Positions 44,483 to 53,468 of a DNA stretch of 64,000 nucleotides are shown here, piece after piece. The stretch comes from an uncultured Pseudomonadota bacterium (GTDB lineage Bacteria; Myxococcota_A; Bradymonadia; Bradymonadales; Bradymonadaceae). The DNA lies in the NCBI GenBank assembly GCA_913057905.1, contig CAJXPB010000006.1, positions 1 through 64,000 on the forward strand. The letters are read 5' to 3'. The translations under genes and the position numbers were made by a program. Numbering within the stretch: position 1 is the first letter of the stretch; the number at the start of each line of letters is the position of its first letter. Below the pieces are notes generated by a model that searched no databases, was not told the origin of the DNA, and saw nothing but the letters and a program-made list of their open reading frames with translations.

Positions 44483-44507
44483 AAAACTAAAATTTTTTGT
44501 TAGTTTT
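44483..44507 (+). promoter_or_regulatory. AbiE locus 3 operator (AAAACTAA repeats)
   Basis: AAAACTAA at 44483-44490 and TTAGTTTT at 44500-44507 form a perfect inverted repeat, and AAAACTAA occurs a third time at 44527-44534 just before the AbiEi start. AbiEi proteins repress their own operon by binding inverted repeats in the promoter (family knowledge), so these are likely binding sites. Confidence 0.7.
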
Positions 44508-44545
44508 GTGGTGTGGGAACGATCCAAAAACTAAAAACGACTGTC

Positions 44546-45091
44546 ATGAGCAAGAATTTCGACAAATGTCTGGAGGTTGCGAAGAGCCAGGAGGGAGTCT
44601 TCGCAAGATACCAAGTCGATGTCCGGGACCAAGACCTTTCCTACCACACCAAAGCGGGAAATCTGGAACGGATCCGTACCGGCATTTATCGCATCGCGCA
44701 GACGCCATACAGCGACGCCGAAGAGTACATTGTTGCTTACCTCTGGTCGCGAGAAGAAGGGACACTAAGTCATGAAACGGCACTCATGCTTCACGACCTT
44801 TCGGACGCCCTGCCGAACAAAATTCATCTGACGGTACCCACTTCGTGGAAATCAAAATCACGTAAGATACCAGACAGCTATGAACTCCACTTCGGTGACC
44901 TGAAAAGCGATGAAAAGGGGTGGTATTCTGCTGCCCGAGTCACCAACCCTCTAAGAACTCTGAAGGATGTATCCGCCGCGGGGCTGGACCCAGACCTGGT
45001 CGAACAGGCGATGGATCAAGCGCGCCGGAGGGGTATGGTGGATGACAACGTCGAGCGCGAAGTCCTCCGGTTTCTGATCCTTCATCGCTGA
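44546..45091 (+). CDS. AbiEi-type antitoxin, locus 3
   Basis: This 181-residue protein has an N-terminal winged helix (VFARYQVDVRDQDLSYHTKA with RIRTGIYRIAQTPYSDAEEY) and a C-terminal part (TLSHETALMLHDLSDALPNK, then WYSAARVTNPLRTLKDVSAA), the AbiEi layout. The ATG at 44546 gives the helix at the right place; an upstream GTG is possible. The toxin follows after ten bases. The operator is at 44483-44507. Confidence 0.88.
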   Translation: MSKNFDKCLEVAKSQEGVFARYQVDVRDQDLSYHTKAGNLERIRTGIYRIAQTPYSDAEEYIVAYLWSREEGTLSHETALMLHDLSDALPNKIHLTVPTSWKSKSRKIPDSYELHFGDLKSDEKGWYSAARVTNPLRTLKDVSAAGLDPDLVEQAMDQARRRGMVDDNVEREVLRFLILHR

Positions 45092-45101
45092 GTTCAACCT
45101 C

Positions 45102-46001
45102 ATGTCCAAATCATACGCGACACCTCCGGCCTTCCGGCAGGCACTCAAGGACCGGATAAAACGGCGCGCTGATGAACGTGAAGTCAGGTTCAATCGTCTC
45201 AGGCAAGTCATTCTATTCGAGCGCTTCGCCTCCCGTGTGTACGACGCATGCGGGGAAAGCGTACTCCTGAAGGGTGGGCTCGTCATTGAGCTCCGGCTAA
45301 GCCGCGCCCGAACTACGCAGGACGTCGACTTCCGCCTGGAAGGTGACCTGGAGGAACACTTGAAGGAAATTCGAGAGGCCGCCCGCACAAAGCACAAGGA
45401 CTGGCTTACCTTCGAGGTGTCGGACCCGCGAAAACTCACCGAGCACGTTGGCGATCAGATCGTATACGAGGCGGTACGCCTTGGCGTCCGCGCCAAAATT
45501 GGGGCCGAACCCTTTGGCGACCCATTCGCAATGGATCTGTCAGTTGGCGACCGACTCGTCTCTGTTCCGGAATCTGTGGAAGGGACGGACATATTCGAGT
45601 TTGTGGGAGTCGATCGGGTGCATCACCGTGTTTACCCAAAGGAGGCCCACGTAGCGGAGAAGGTGCACGCCTGGTCACTGCCGCGAGACCGGGAGAACAG
45701 TCGGACGAAAGACCTCATTGACATCGGGCTCATGGCAACTGAACTAGCTTTCGAGATGGCTTCGTTGCGTGAAGCCATCGAGGCGACGTTCAAGTTTCGA
45801 GATACCCATGAAGTTCCAGTGAGACTTCCCCAAATTCCATCTTCCTGGGCAACACAGTATGCACGGATCAAAAAAGAGGGCAGGGAACTGCCGTGGCCGG
45901 AGTTGTCCGACCTGCAAGTCAGGGTAGACGCTTTCCTGTCACCAATTCTGCGCGAAGAACCGGTGGCGAAATGGCAACCTGGAGAAGAATCTTGGCGATA
46001 A
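45102..46001 (+). CDS. AbiEii nucleotidyltransferase toxin, locus 3
   Basis: This 299-residue AbiEii-family protein has SVLLKGGLVIELRLSRARTT (motif I), QDVDFRLEGD (D-x-D), HVAEKVHAWSLPRDRENSRT and KDLIDIGLM. All expected motifs are present, and it is intact, with a catalytic layout the same as in locus 1 although the sequences differ clearly. It is translated after the antitoxin. Confidence 0.9.
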   Translation: MSKSYATPPAFRQALKDRIKRRADEREVRFNRLRQVILFERFASRVYDACGESVLLKGGLVIELRLSRARTTQDVDFRLEGDLEEHLKEIREAARTKHKDWLTFEVSDPRKLTEHVGDQIVYEAVRLGVRAKIGAEPFGDPFAMDLSVGDRLVSVPESVEGTDIFEFVGVDRVHHRVYPKEAHVAEKVHAWSLPRDRENSRTKDLIDIGLMATELAFEMASLREAIEATFKFRDTHEVPVRLPQIPSSWATQYARIKKEGRELPWPELSDLQVRVDAFLSPILREEPVAKWQPGEESWR

Positions 46002-46164
46002 GAGGGGGCGGACGGATCCCTCCCCTACCGCGAACGCCGACGAAATATATGCGCCGGACGGAGTCTGTCCATAGGGTGTCGCCCTTCATTTGAACTCTGG
46101 GAGCATTGCTGCGAACTTGAGGGTCCACTGTCTGCCGAAAGGGCGAAATTCTAGGGAGGCTCTC

Positions 46165-46695
46165 GTGCGAAAAATACTTTTCGTTGTTGTTGCTCAGATG
46201 TTGCTGCTCGCCGGGTGTTCGGCGTCGGACGACCCGAATACGGACGTCGATGCGTCCAGTATGATGGATACGAACACTGTCGAAGGGGTCGACCTTCGGA
46301 TGTCCGATATCGGCCTCATGTGGCCTCCAAGTATGGGTATCGAGCCCGGGCAGGACCCTCAAGCCAGCATCGGCGTCAGGATAACCCTCGATAACGACGG
46401 CAACGCGGAGGCGACCGGTGTCGAGTGCACCTACGAGATCGTCCCGCAGGAGCAGACGCCTTGGTCTCAGGCCGACCTCAGCGGCAACTTCAGGAACGAT
46501 TCGTTCACGGTCGCGGCCGGCGCCAGCGAGGATTTAGATACGACGCGAGAACTGGTGGCCGACACGGATCGGCTCGATGACGACTTCGCGGCAACGATGA
46601 CGGCCGAGTGTTCCTCACCGGACGAAGACGAATCGCGAACCGACAACAACGGCCTCGAGTCACGCGAATTCAACATGCAGTTTACCGGGGGCTGA
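46165..46695 (+). CDS. lipoprotein
   Basis: This 176-residue predicted lipoprotein has signal MRKILFVVVAQMLLLAGC (lipobox LAGC), a short Asp-rich linker (DDPNTDVDASSMMDTNTVEG) and a beta domain that may be Ig-like (GVRITLDNDGNAEATGVECT, VEPG..ARV-like strands). The GTG start at 46165 is chosen since TAGGGAGGC precedes it and the signal begins there. It resembles the 46969 and 48104 proteins in its domain type. Confidence 0.65.
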   Translation: MRKILFVVVAQMLLLAGCSASDDPNTDVDASSMMDTNTVEGVDLRMSDIGLMWPPSMGIEPGQDPQASIGVRITLDNDGNAEATGVECTYEIVPQEQTPWSQADLSGNFRNDSFTVAAGASEDLDTTRELVADTDRLDDDFAATMTAECSSPDEDESRTDNNGLESREFNMQFTGG

Positions 46696-46968
46696 CCAGT
46701 ACTCGTCAGGTGGCCTGCGATCAGTTGTTGGCGAGTGGCTGCCGTGGACGAGGGACCGTCCAACATAGAAAAGGAGCGCCGGGCAAGCGTGGACGTACTA
46801 TCTGCCGCCGTCCAACGATGTGGGGGGGATTGACAGTCACCGCCCGGCGCGAGCCGGCACAGTACCCGATTCGGCCGAAGTGTCAAACGCCTTGAATCCA
46901 CCATTCAACGGGCCTCACCCGTACAAGGTACTGCACGCTCATCTTGATGGTCTAGGAATGGTGGAAAG
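46696..46968. other. intergenic, no supported gene
   Basis: A short frame (EGPSNIEKERRASVDVLSAA) ends at a TGA before a CQSPP-like text, which might be a trace of a lipoprotein end, but there is no start or ribosome site. Confidence 0.25.
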
Positions 46969-47265
46969 ATGACTAAATACCCGTTCTTGCTGGCAATCTT
47001 GTTGTTCGTCTGCAGTTGCGCCGAGCCACCTAGTGGCGGCGGATTCCCCGAATCGAGCGGCCCCGAACTGAAAATCCTTGGAACCGGGCCGAATGGCGAA
47101 CTTTCGTTCGGCGACGTAGAACCGGGGACGTCCAAAACCAAAACCATCGTGATTAAAAACGAGGGAGACCACCCGCTGACGCTCGACGAGTTAAAGCTGG
47201 GCCCGAACCCTCACTTCTCCCTTGAGGTCGTCGGTTCCCTCGAAGGCGCCGGGGGCGGCGGTTGA
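46969..47265 (+). CDS. short lipoprotein, ASH/DUF1573-like
   Basis: This 98-residue predicted lipoprotein has signal MTKYPFLLAILLFVCSC, then GFPESSGPELKILGTGPNGE and LSFGDVEPGTSKTKTIVIKN, a typical choice-of-anchor/ASH (Ig-like) strand pair, and EGDHPLTLDELKLG. The domain stops after about 65 residues with a Gly tail, shorter than a full ASH domain, so the gene is probably truncated. It may be related to the 48104 protein. Confidence 0.6.
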   Translation: MTKYPFLLAILLFVCSCAEPPSGGGFPESSGPELKILGTGPNGELSFGDVEPGTSKTKTIVIKNEGDHPLTLDELKLGPNPHFSLEVVGSLEGAGGGG

Positions 47266-47357
47266 GCCGTTTTCATCGACGTCCGATAACCTGTAGCACT
47301 GTGGGAGGCCCTACAAGACCTTCGTGGCAACATAATTCACATTAGGGAGAGGACGTA

Positions 47358-48083
47358 ATGTCGAGACTCGCCAAGCTCAGCCTGCTCGCCGTAATCTCTA
47401 TCCTCGCGTCGAGCTGTTCGTACGTGACCATGCAGAGGCCCGATAAACTGGACAAGGACATGCCGGTGTGTGTCTCAAACAAACTGGCGCCGACGATCGA
47501 CTCGGTTCAGGCGGCGGGCAGCGGGCTGTCATTCATCGGCTCGACGGCCGCCGCGGTCTCCGATCCGACCAACATAACGACGCCTGCCGCCGTCGCCTCG
47601 GCCATCGGGAGCGCCATCGGTACGGCCATCTGGACGGCCTCGGCCGTCAGCGGCTTCAAGCGAGCCAAGGCGTGCAAAGAGGTCAAGGTGAACTACTTCA
47701 CCGAGCGTCAAACACCTCCCGCGGCGCCGCGCGCCAACCCACCGATACGCAACGGCAACCGTACCAACGGCGGCGCCGGGTCCATGGGCTATCAAGAGCC
47801 GCCGAATCGGGGGCAGCGGGCGGAACCAGAACGCCGCGAACCCGAACGCAGCCAACCCGAACCCGGCCAGACCGATACCGAGCCCTCGCAACCAGAAGGG
47901 GACTCGGCCGAGCACATGTCACTGAAGGAGGCCGCCATGCACTGCGGAACCAGCCGTCGGGACATCTGGAGCAAAATCGACGACGGGACCTTCAGCACAC
48001 ACCGCTCCGACGCCGGCACCATGCTCCTGGCAGAAGAGGTCAAAGCCGAGTGCGGCGAAGAGCCCGAAGTGCCGCTGGACTAG
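47358..48083 (+). CDS. CSYVTMQRP lipoprotein with HTH-like C-terminus
   Basis: This 241-residue predicted lipoprotein has LASSC, then SYVTMQRPDKLDKDMP and CVSNKLAPTIDSVQAAG, a two-helix hydrophobic part (AAVASAIGSAIGTAIWTASA) and SGFKRAKACKEV. A Pro/Glu-rich linker follows, then at the end LKEAAMHCGTSRRDIWSKID, DGTFSTHRSDAGTMLLAEEV, which reads like a MerR/excisionase HTH_17 module (EEAAELLGVSRRTVYRLI type). Such a DNA-binding fold on an exported lipoprotein is unexpected. GGGAGAGG precedes the ATG. I know no named family. Confidence 0.75.
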   Translation: MSRLAKLSLLAVISILASSCSYVTMQRPDKLDKDMPVCVSNKLAPTIDSVQAAGSGLSFIGSTAAAVSDPTNITTPAAVASAIGSAIGTAIWTASAVSGFKRAKACKEVKVNYFTERQTPPAAPRANPPIRNGNRTNGGAGSMGYQEPPNRGQRAEPERREPERSQPEPGQTDTEPSQPEGDSAEHMSLKEAAMHCGTSRRDIWSKIDDGTFSTHRSDAGTMLLAEEVKAECGEEPEVPLD

Positions 48084-48103
48084 ACCTCCCACCGCTCGGT
48101 GCC

Positions 48104-48538
48104 ATGTCAAAGACGCGATGCATTCTCATTCTGGCCATCCTGTCGCCGGGTCTAGGCTGTGGCCCGGATCTGGAATCTGGCTTCATTCGCCATCCCGACC
48201 CGGAGATAGCGGTTCGTACTTCTGCCATGCCGGAGGTCAACGACGGCGACGTATCGGAAGGCATGATCGAAATAGCGAACCCCGGTGGTGGCCCGTTGGT
48301 GATCGGGTCGCTAAAGATTCGGGAAGAGGGGGAGGATAACGTCCCGGAGGTCTTTGCCCGCGGCCAAGCGTGGAATGGACGTCACACATTGGAAGGTGGA
48401 GAGTCGCTCGAGCTGTCCGTCCACTACGCTCCGGCTAACAACATCAAGGACCGAGCCTGGCTCCTCGTAGACCACAACGTTTCCGATACAGGCCAGGTAG
48501 CTTGGGAGATCGCGCTGCCCGACATCGATGCAGACTAA
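48104..48538 (+). CDS. ASH-like lipoprotein
   Basis: This 144-residue predicted lipoprotein has a signal (MSKTRCILILAILSPGLGC, lipobox LGC) and a domain with VSEGMIEIANPGGGPLVIGS, then LELSVHYAPANNIKDRAW, the ASH/choice-of-anchor D pattern (family knowledge: a beta sandwich found on surface proteins). It follows the previous gene by 20 bases. It overlaps a longer frame that belongs to no gene. Confidence 0.7.
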   Translation: MSKTRCILILAILSPGLGCGPDLESGFIRHPDPEIAVRTSAMPEVNDGDVSEGMIEIANPGGGPLVIGSLKIREEGEDNVPEVFARGQAWNGRHTLEGGESLELSVHYAPANNIKDRAWLLVDHNVSDTGQVAWEIALPDIDAD

Positions 48539-48643
48539 GATATCGTAGGCACGCCTCTTACGTGGGGAGAATTGCCAGTGCGGGGAGTTGACCTTAGTGT
48601 ACGGATCTGATGCTCCATCGTAGATCTGTCGGAGGGTTAACTG

Positions 48644-49209
48644 GTGAAAAGCAACGCCGTCAGGGTCAGCCTCGTCCTCGGGCTCTCAGTCTTCGCCTCC
48701 GGCTGCTCGTATATCTTCATGACGAAGCCCGATCGCATTCACTCGAACGATCCGACATGCGTTTCCAATAAACTCGCGCCAGGCGCTGATACATTTTTCA
48801 CCCTGTCGAACGCGAGCGGCACGATTTATTCAGCGATCTACTTGGATGACTTCGGCTATTCGTCGGGGGCTGTCGCCGCCTGGACGATGCTCGGCGTAGT
48901 TCAAACGATCGTCTGGGGAGCCTCCGCGGCCAGCGGAGTTCCGAGTCCACTCAGCAAGACGAGGAGCCGAGCAAATCCAGACCGAACGTGGACAAATACA
49001 GGACGAACATCGACCCGGCGAAGTACATGACGGCCGAAGAGGCGGCAGAATACTGTGATGCCGAAACAGATACCATGTGGGAGTTCGTGGAGGATGGGAT
49101 TTTGGATGCGTACCACACTGAATATGGCATCAGATTTCCCAAAAAAGACGTCAGAGAAGCATGTAGAAACGACGACGAAGGCGGGAAGCCTGAAGTGCCG
49201 ATGGACTAG
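48644..49209 (+). pseudogene. CSYVTMQRP-type lipoprotein, frameshifted
   Basis: The first frame (GTG 48644) has FASGCSYIFMTKPDRIHSN, CVSNKLAPGADTFFTLSN and the hydrophobic pair. Near 48940 the text moves to the other frame as SSESTQQDEEPSKSRPNV, then MTAEEAAEYCDAETDTMWEF and PKKDVREACRNDDEGG to 49209. The middle ACEEV block is deleted. The C-terminal module (TAEEAAEYC...DTMWEFVEDG) is even closer to the HTH_17 pattern than in the intact genes. Whether the shift is real or an error is unknown. Confidence 0.7.
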
Positions 49210-49287
49210 ACCCCCGATGAATTTGCGGCCCGCATTGGTTAATCTTAGTCTACGGCCGCAATTCATCTCACCCAAAGAGGGGACGCC

Positions 49288-49989
49288 ATGAAGTCCATAC
49301 GCGCCAGAGTCGCCGTCGTCGTCGCATTCACTTTGTTTGCATCGGGCTGCTCGTGGGTCACGATGCAGAGGCCAGAGACGCTGGATCCGGAGATGCCGGT
49401 GTGTGTCTCCAACCGGCTCGCACCCACCATCGACTCGGTGCAGGCCGCGGGCCACGGGCTGGGAACCCTCTTGACTATCAGGAACGCTGCAGCAGCCGCA
49501 TCGCAAGGCTTTCTGTCCGACGCCGCATCCGGTTACGTCGTCGGAGCGATCATCGGCGGGATTGGCCTTACGGCCATCTGGACCGCCTCGGCCGTCAGTG
49601 GGTTCAAGCGAGCCGACGCATGCGAGGGAGTCAAACGCAGCTACTTTGCAAATGACCAAACCACGCGGCCGACGCAATCCTACGACACATCGGCAAACAC
49701 GCGGCGCGAATCGGACTATTTTCAGGAACAAAAGGAGACGGACTCTAACGGGTCTGAAGAGGATAGACGCGATCAATCCACGTCCGACGAACCGGTCAAA
49801 GACAGTGAGAAATCAAAATACATGTCCGTCATCGAGGCGGCCATGCACTGTGGTTCGAGCCGCAGGGACATCTGGAACAAGATAGATGATGGTACCTTTG
49901 ACACCCGCACTACGGAGGACGGACCGGTCATCTCGAAAAGTCAGGTCAAAGAAGAGTGCGGCGAAGAGCCCGAAGTGCCGATGGAGTAG
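49288..49989 (+). CDS. CSYVTMQRP lipoprotein with HTH-like C-terminus, second full form
   Basis: This 233-residue predicted lipoprotein has FASGC, then SWVTMQRPETLDPEMP, CVSNRLAPTIDSVQAAG, the hydrophobic pair (VVGAIIGGIGLTAIWTASA) and SGFKRADACEGV. A charged linker follows and then SVIEAAMHCGSSRRDIWNKI, DDGTFDTRTTEDGPVISKSQ, ending ECGEEPEVPME. All parts match the gene at 47358. GAGGGG precedes the ATG. The next gene starts six bases after its stop, so it is coupled to the membrane protein. Confidence 0.8.
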   Translation: MKSIRARVAVVVAFTLFASGCSWVTMQRPETLDPEMPVCVSNRLAPTIDSVQAAGHGLGTLLTIRNAAAAASQGFLSDAASGYVVGAIIGGIGLTAIWTASAVSGFKRADACEGVKRSYFANDQTTRPTQSYDTSANTRRESDYFQEQKETDSNGSEEDRRDQSTSDEPVKDSEKSKYMSVIEAAMHCGSSRRDIWNKIDDGTFDTRTTEDGPVISKSQVKEECGEEPEVPME

Positions 49990-49995
49990 GAAAGC

Positions 49996-50571
49996 ATGTT
50001 CGTCAAAGTCGAATGCCACTACCGAGGGGCGCCCGGGACAGTGAGTGTGACAGACGACCGCCTCATCTTCGTTCCCGATGGGGAGGTCGAGGATGACCCG
50101 CACGACATACCGATAACGGACGTTTCTGAGGTCAGCTCCAACGTAGGCCGTGAGTCTTCAACGCTACAGGTCGCCGGCCACACCTTCGAGTTCGAATCCT
50201 CGGAGGCGTGCCTGACCATCGACTCCGCCCTGCGCGACCTCATGGACGAGGGGAACCCGAAGGCCTGCGATCCCTACCAGCTTCCCTGGTATGACTCCCA
50301 CGGGCTCATGCTCGTCGCGCTCTTCTGCCTACCCCTCGCCCTTTCAGGATGGCTGGACAGAAACTCCTTGCCAGAGACGGGCCGAAGCAAGTTTTGGCAT
50401 CACGCCGGTGCGCTCTGGATATTCACGTTGGTCATCCTACCGGCCCCCGTGGGGCTGTACGGTTTTGTGAGGCGAATTCGAGACGACGGGCGCAGGCCGT
50501 CACATTCCGATTACTTGGGAGCCGTCTTAGCCACGTTGCTTACGATCGCTATCTCTTTCATACTCATCTGA
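49996..50571 (+). CDS. PWYDS/FWHH membrane protein with PH-like N-terminal domain, 1
   Basis: This 191-residue protein has a beta-rich N-terminal domain (GAPGTVSVTDDRLIFVPDGE, DIPITDVSEVSSNV, LQVAGHTFEFESSEAC), resembling a bacterial PH/GRAM-type domain (pattern knowledge). Two to four hydrophobic helices follow with LPWYDSHGLMLVAL, SKFWHHAGALWIFT and VGLYGFVRRI. It starts six bases after the lipoprotein stop, with AGGAAAG before it. Inner-membrane location with the N-terminal domain in the cytoplasm is inference. Confidence 0.75.
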   Translation: MFVKVECHYRGAPGTVSVTDDRLIFVPDGEVEDDPHDIPITDVSEVSSNVGRESSTLQVAGHTFEFESSEACLTIDSALRDLMDEGNPKACDPYQLPWYDSHGLMLVALFCLPLALSGWLDRNSLPETGRSKFWHHAGALWIFTLVILPAPVGLYGFVRRIRDDGRRPSHSDYLGAVLATLLTIAISFILI

Positions 50572-50644
50572 GATCCGTCGATCAGGAGTAAGTATAGCGC
50601 ATGCGGCGAACTCCACATGTTAAAGACCCCTGCGAGGACGCGTT

Positions 50645-51286
50645 TTGAGTAAGTCCAGCCATCTTTTTCGGTTTCGGAGCCATCATCAGGGCGATGATGA
50701 GGAGCTCTACCTGAACGTCGGCGCGACGCTCGATGGGTTGCGCGGCGAGTTGATGGTCACAGACCAACGTCTGGTGTTTGTTCGCAACGAGTGGTTCGGT
50801 TCAACGGTCCACGACATCGCCGTCGACGACATCTCGCACGTCGAGGCCGACACCGGAGTAGACACACTCACCATGGAGTTCGACGGGCAGGTGTTTCGGC
50901 TACAGTCGTCCGATGCGCACCAGACGGTGCATGCTGCCTTAGCTGACCTTCTTGGCGGACGAGAGCCCACCCCGCCGGAACACTTCGACGCGCGGGAAAG
51001 TGACGATCCTTACGAGCGACCGTGGTATGATTCCACCGGCCTCGTACTCGTCGCCACGGTGTTGACGGTACCACTCGGCGTTATCGGTTGGGCCCGCCGC
51101 GGGGGGTTGGCTGAAACCGGCCGCAGCAAGTTCTGGCATCACGGCTCAGCCCTCTGGCTTCTCTCACTCGCCGTTTATACGGCTCCGGTCGGCATCTACG
51201 GATTCATCAGACGCATACGTGACGAAGAGTATGAGACATCGCCCTTTGACCATGCCGGCGCAGTCGTAGCGACGTCTATCTCATGA
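50645..51286 (+). CDS. PWYDS/FWHH membrane protein with PH-like N-terminal domain, 2
   Basis: This 213-residue paralogue of the previous protein has the same N-terminal pattern (GELMVTDQRLVFVRNEWFGS, DDISHVEADTGVDTLTMEFD), ERPWYDSTGLVLVATV, SKFWHHGSALWLLSLAV and VGIYGFIRRIRDEE. It begins with TTG at 50645, with GAGGA just upstream. Its last hydrophobic helix is cut short (AVVATSIS) against the other paralogue, so it may be truncated by a few residues. Confidence 0.75.
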   Translation: MSKSSHLFRFRSHHQGDDEELYLNVGATLDGLRGELMVTDQRLVFVRNEWFGSTVHDIAVDDISHVEADTGVDTLTMEFDGQVFRLQSSDAHQTVHAALADLLGGREPTPPEHFDARESDDPYERPWYDSTGLVLVATVLTVPLGVIGWARRGGLAETGRSKFWHHGSALWLLSLAVYTAPVGIYGFIRRIRDEEYETSPFDHAGAVVATSIS

Positions 51287-51329
51287 ATTCTTGCGGCCTC
51301 GTACGTGTCGCTGCCAATCTAAGCACTCC

Positions 51330-51953
51330 ATGAGCTGGTTCGTCTCCAAAATCTACGACCGATTCATGGCCTCCGCCGAGCGGGAGGTCCTGGGGGAATG
51401 GCGTCGCGAACTTCTGGCGAGGGCCGAGGGGCGCGTCCTGGAAGTAGGCGCCGGAACCGGGCTGAACCTCGAGTACTACTCGAATAGTGTCACCGACGTG
51501 ACGGCCGTCGAGCCCGACCCCCACATGCGGGCCCAACTGGCCCACCGGATCGAACAGGGGCCGAACCCCGGAGTGCGTCTCGTCGATGCTCGCGCGGAGC
51601 AGTTGCCGTTTTCCGACGACTCGTTCGATGCCGTCGTCGCCACGTTGGTCCTCTGTTCGGTCGACGATGTCGCCGCGGCGCTGCAGGAGTTCCGCCGTGT
51701 GTTGAAACCCGGCGGGAGATTCCTGTTCGTGGAACACGTCGCCGCCCGGGACAATCCCGGCCGGTTGGCCTGGCAGCGGCGCATCGAGCCGGTCTGGAAG
51801 CGCGTCGCCGACAACTGCCATCTGACGCGCCGTCCCGCCGACGCCATGCGGGAGGCCGGCTTCGAACTCGTGGACCTCACTCGCGAGAGCATGGGGAAGG
51901 GGCTGCCCATCGTGCGGCCGACGATCCGCGGCGAGGCGCGGCTGTCGAAATAG
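51330..51953 (+). CDS. class I SAM-dependent methyltransferase
   Basis: This 207-residue protein has the SAM-binding pattern VLEVGAGTGLNLEYYS, then VEPDPHMRAQLAHR and LPFSDDSFDAVVATLVLCSV, with FRRVLKPGGRFLFVEHV at the end of the core. Such text is typical of the METTL7-like or UbiE/COQ5-related small-molecule methyltransferases (family knowledge); the substrate is unknown. The start is an ATG with no strong site. It converges on modC, 13 bases away. Confidence 0.85.
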   Translation: MSWFVSKIYDRFMASAEREVLGEWRRELLARAEGRVLEVGAGTGLNLEYYSNSVTDVTAVEPDPHMRAQLAHRIEQGPNPGVRLVDARAEQLPFSDDSFDAVVATLVLCSVDDVAAALQEFRRVLKPGGRFLFVEHVAARDNPGRLAWQRRIEPVWKRVADNCHLTRRPADAMREAGFELVDLTRESMGKGLPIVRPTIRGEARLSK

Positions 51954-51966
51954 GCCCGTTCTCCCG

Positions 51967-52677
51967 TCAGCCGTCGCCGACGAACTCGGCGACGAAGGCG
52001 CTGGCAGGCTCGGCGCGGAGATCTTCGAGCGGCCCGCGTTGGGCGACCTGTCCGCCCTCGATCGCGTAGACGTAGGCATCCAGCGCTCGGACATCGCGCA
52101 CATCGTGGCTGACGATGACCGAGGGACAGTCCCGGCGGCTCAGACGCCTCGCCAGCAGACGGCGGGTCCTGGAGCGCGCCGCAGCATCGAGGGCCGAGAG
52201 CGGCTCATCCAAAAGCAGGATATTCGGGTCGATGACCAGCGCTCGAGCCAAGGCGACACGCTGGGACTCGCCGCCTGAAAGCGCGCCGGGGCGCCGGTCG
52301 GCCAGGTGGTCGCATTCGAGGTCTGCAAGCATCTCTCTGGCGCGACGATGTTCGTTTTCTTTCGAAAGCGAGCGGAGTCCGAAGGCGACGTTTTCGACGG
52401 CGTTCAGGTGAGGGAAGAGTCCGTAGCCCTGGGGCATGTACCCGACGCGGCGGTCCTCAGGAGGGAGGTCAACGTCCTGACGGGACGAAAAGAAGGTCTG
52501 ACCGTCGACTTCGATGTCGCCGGCGAAGGGTGCGCGAGCGCCCGCGATCATCCGTAGAAGCGTCGTCTTCCCGGAGCCGTTTGGACCGATGATGGCGACC
52601 GGGTCGGCTTCGCCCTCCATCTGTATATCCATGTCGAGGTCGCCGACCTCGGCACGTACGCGCACATGCCAGCTCAC
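51967..52677 (-). CDS. modC: molybdate ABC transporter ATP-binding protein
   Basis: This 236-residue ABC ATPase has Walker A ([13 protein letters not shown]), signature [15 protein letters not shown] and Walker B ([13 protein letters not shown]). It follows modB, overlapping by four bases (GTGA), so it is the energiser of ModAB. It lacks the C-terminal MOP/TOBE domain of the usual 350-residue ModC, as some ModC do. The GTG start at 52677 is chosen by the overlap. The order modA-modB-modC is standard (family knowledge). Confidence 0.88.
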   Translation of the reverse strand: MSWHVRVRAEVGDLDMDIQMEGEADPVAIIGPNGSGKTTLLRMIAGARAPFAGDIEVDGQTFFSSRQDVDLPPEDRRVGYMPQGYGLFPHLNAVENVAFGLRSLSKENEHRRAREMLADLECDHLADRRPGALSGGESQRVALARALVIDPNILLLDEPLSALDAAARSRTRRLLARRLSRRDCPSVIVSHDVRDVRALDAYVYAIEGGQVAQRGPLEDLRAEPASAFVAEFVGDG

Positions 52678-53468
52678 GATGGGCCTCCCAAGTCCCGTGT
52701 CCACTTCCACGCCGCCGGCGCGAACCGGAGGGCGACCAGAAGCAACACGCCCACCGCCGCGAGCAGCATCGACATCACGACCGCCGCGCGGACGTCCGAT
52801 TCGAGGGCGGTGTAGATGGCGATCGGCATCGTCTGGGTCTCGCCGGTCATGTTTCCGGCAAAGAGCAAGGTGGCGCCAAATTCTCCGAGACCGCGCGCCC
52901 AGGCGATAGAAGCGCCGGCGATGAGACCCGGCAGGGCGATGGGTAGCGCGACGCGAAGGAAGGCGCCCGGACCCGACTCGCCGAGCGTGCGAGCGACGAC
53001 CATCAACTCGTCGTCGACCTTTCGGAAGGCGTTGGCGCTCGCCTGCACAAAAAAGGGTGCCGCGACGACCACCTGCGCGATGACCACGGCGGCCGAAGAA
53101 AAGGGGACCGACAGGCCGACCGATTCGAGCCACGGTCCCAGCAGGCCCCGGCGCCCGAAGACCTGCAGAAGGCCCACGCCGATGACGGCGGGCGGGATGA
53201 CGATCGGAAGATTCACGACCAGTTCCACCACCCGGGCGCTGGGCGACGACGAGTTCGCCAGCCACCAGGCCAGCGGCGTACCCATCACCACAATCAGGCC
53301 GAGGCTGAGCACACTGGTCCGCAGACTGAGCCACAGGGCCGGGGCAAATAGCGGGTGGTTGGCGCCAGCAACGACATCGGCGGCCGATGGAGAGACAAAG
53401 AGGCCGACGACCGGCAGGAGGAGTACCATCACCAGTGGCGCTGCCAGATATGCAGTCCTCGACATCAT
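52674..53468 (-). CDS. modB: molybdate ABC transporter permease
   Basis: This 264-residue protein has about six hydrophobic helices: [19 protein letters not shown] at the start, the conserved EAA-like loop ([20 protein letters not shown]), and [20 protein letters not shown] between helices. This is the ModB/CysU-type permease pattern (family knowledge). It overlaps modA by four bases and modC by four. Confidence 0.9.
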   Translation of the reverse strand: MMSRTAYLAAPLVMVLLLPVVGLFVSPSAADVVAGANHPLFAPALWLSLRTSVLSLGLIVVMGTPLAWWLANSSSPSARVVELVVNLPIVIPPAVIGVGLLQVFGRRGLLGPWLESVGLSVPFSSAAVVIAQVVVAAPFFVQASANAFRKVDDELMVVARTLGESGPGAFLRVALPIALPGLIAGASIAWARGLGEFGATLLFAGNMTGETQTMPIAIYTALESDVRAAVVMSMLLAAVGVLLLVALRFAPAAWKWTRDLGGPS

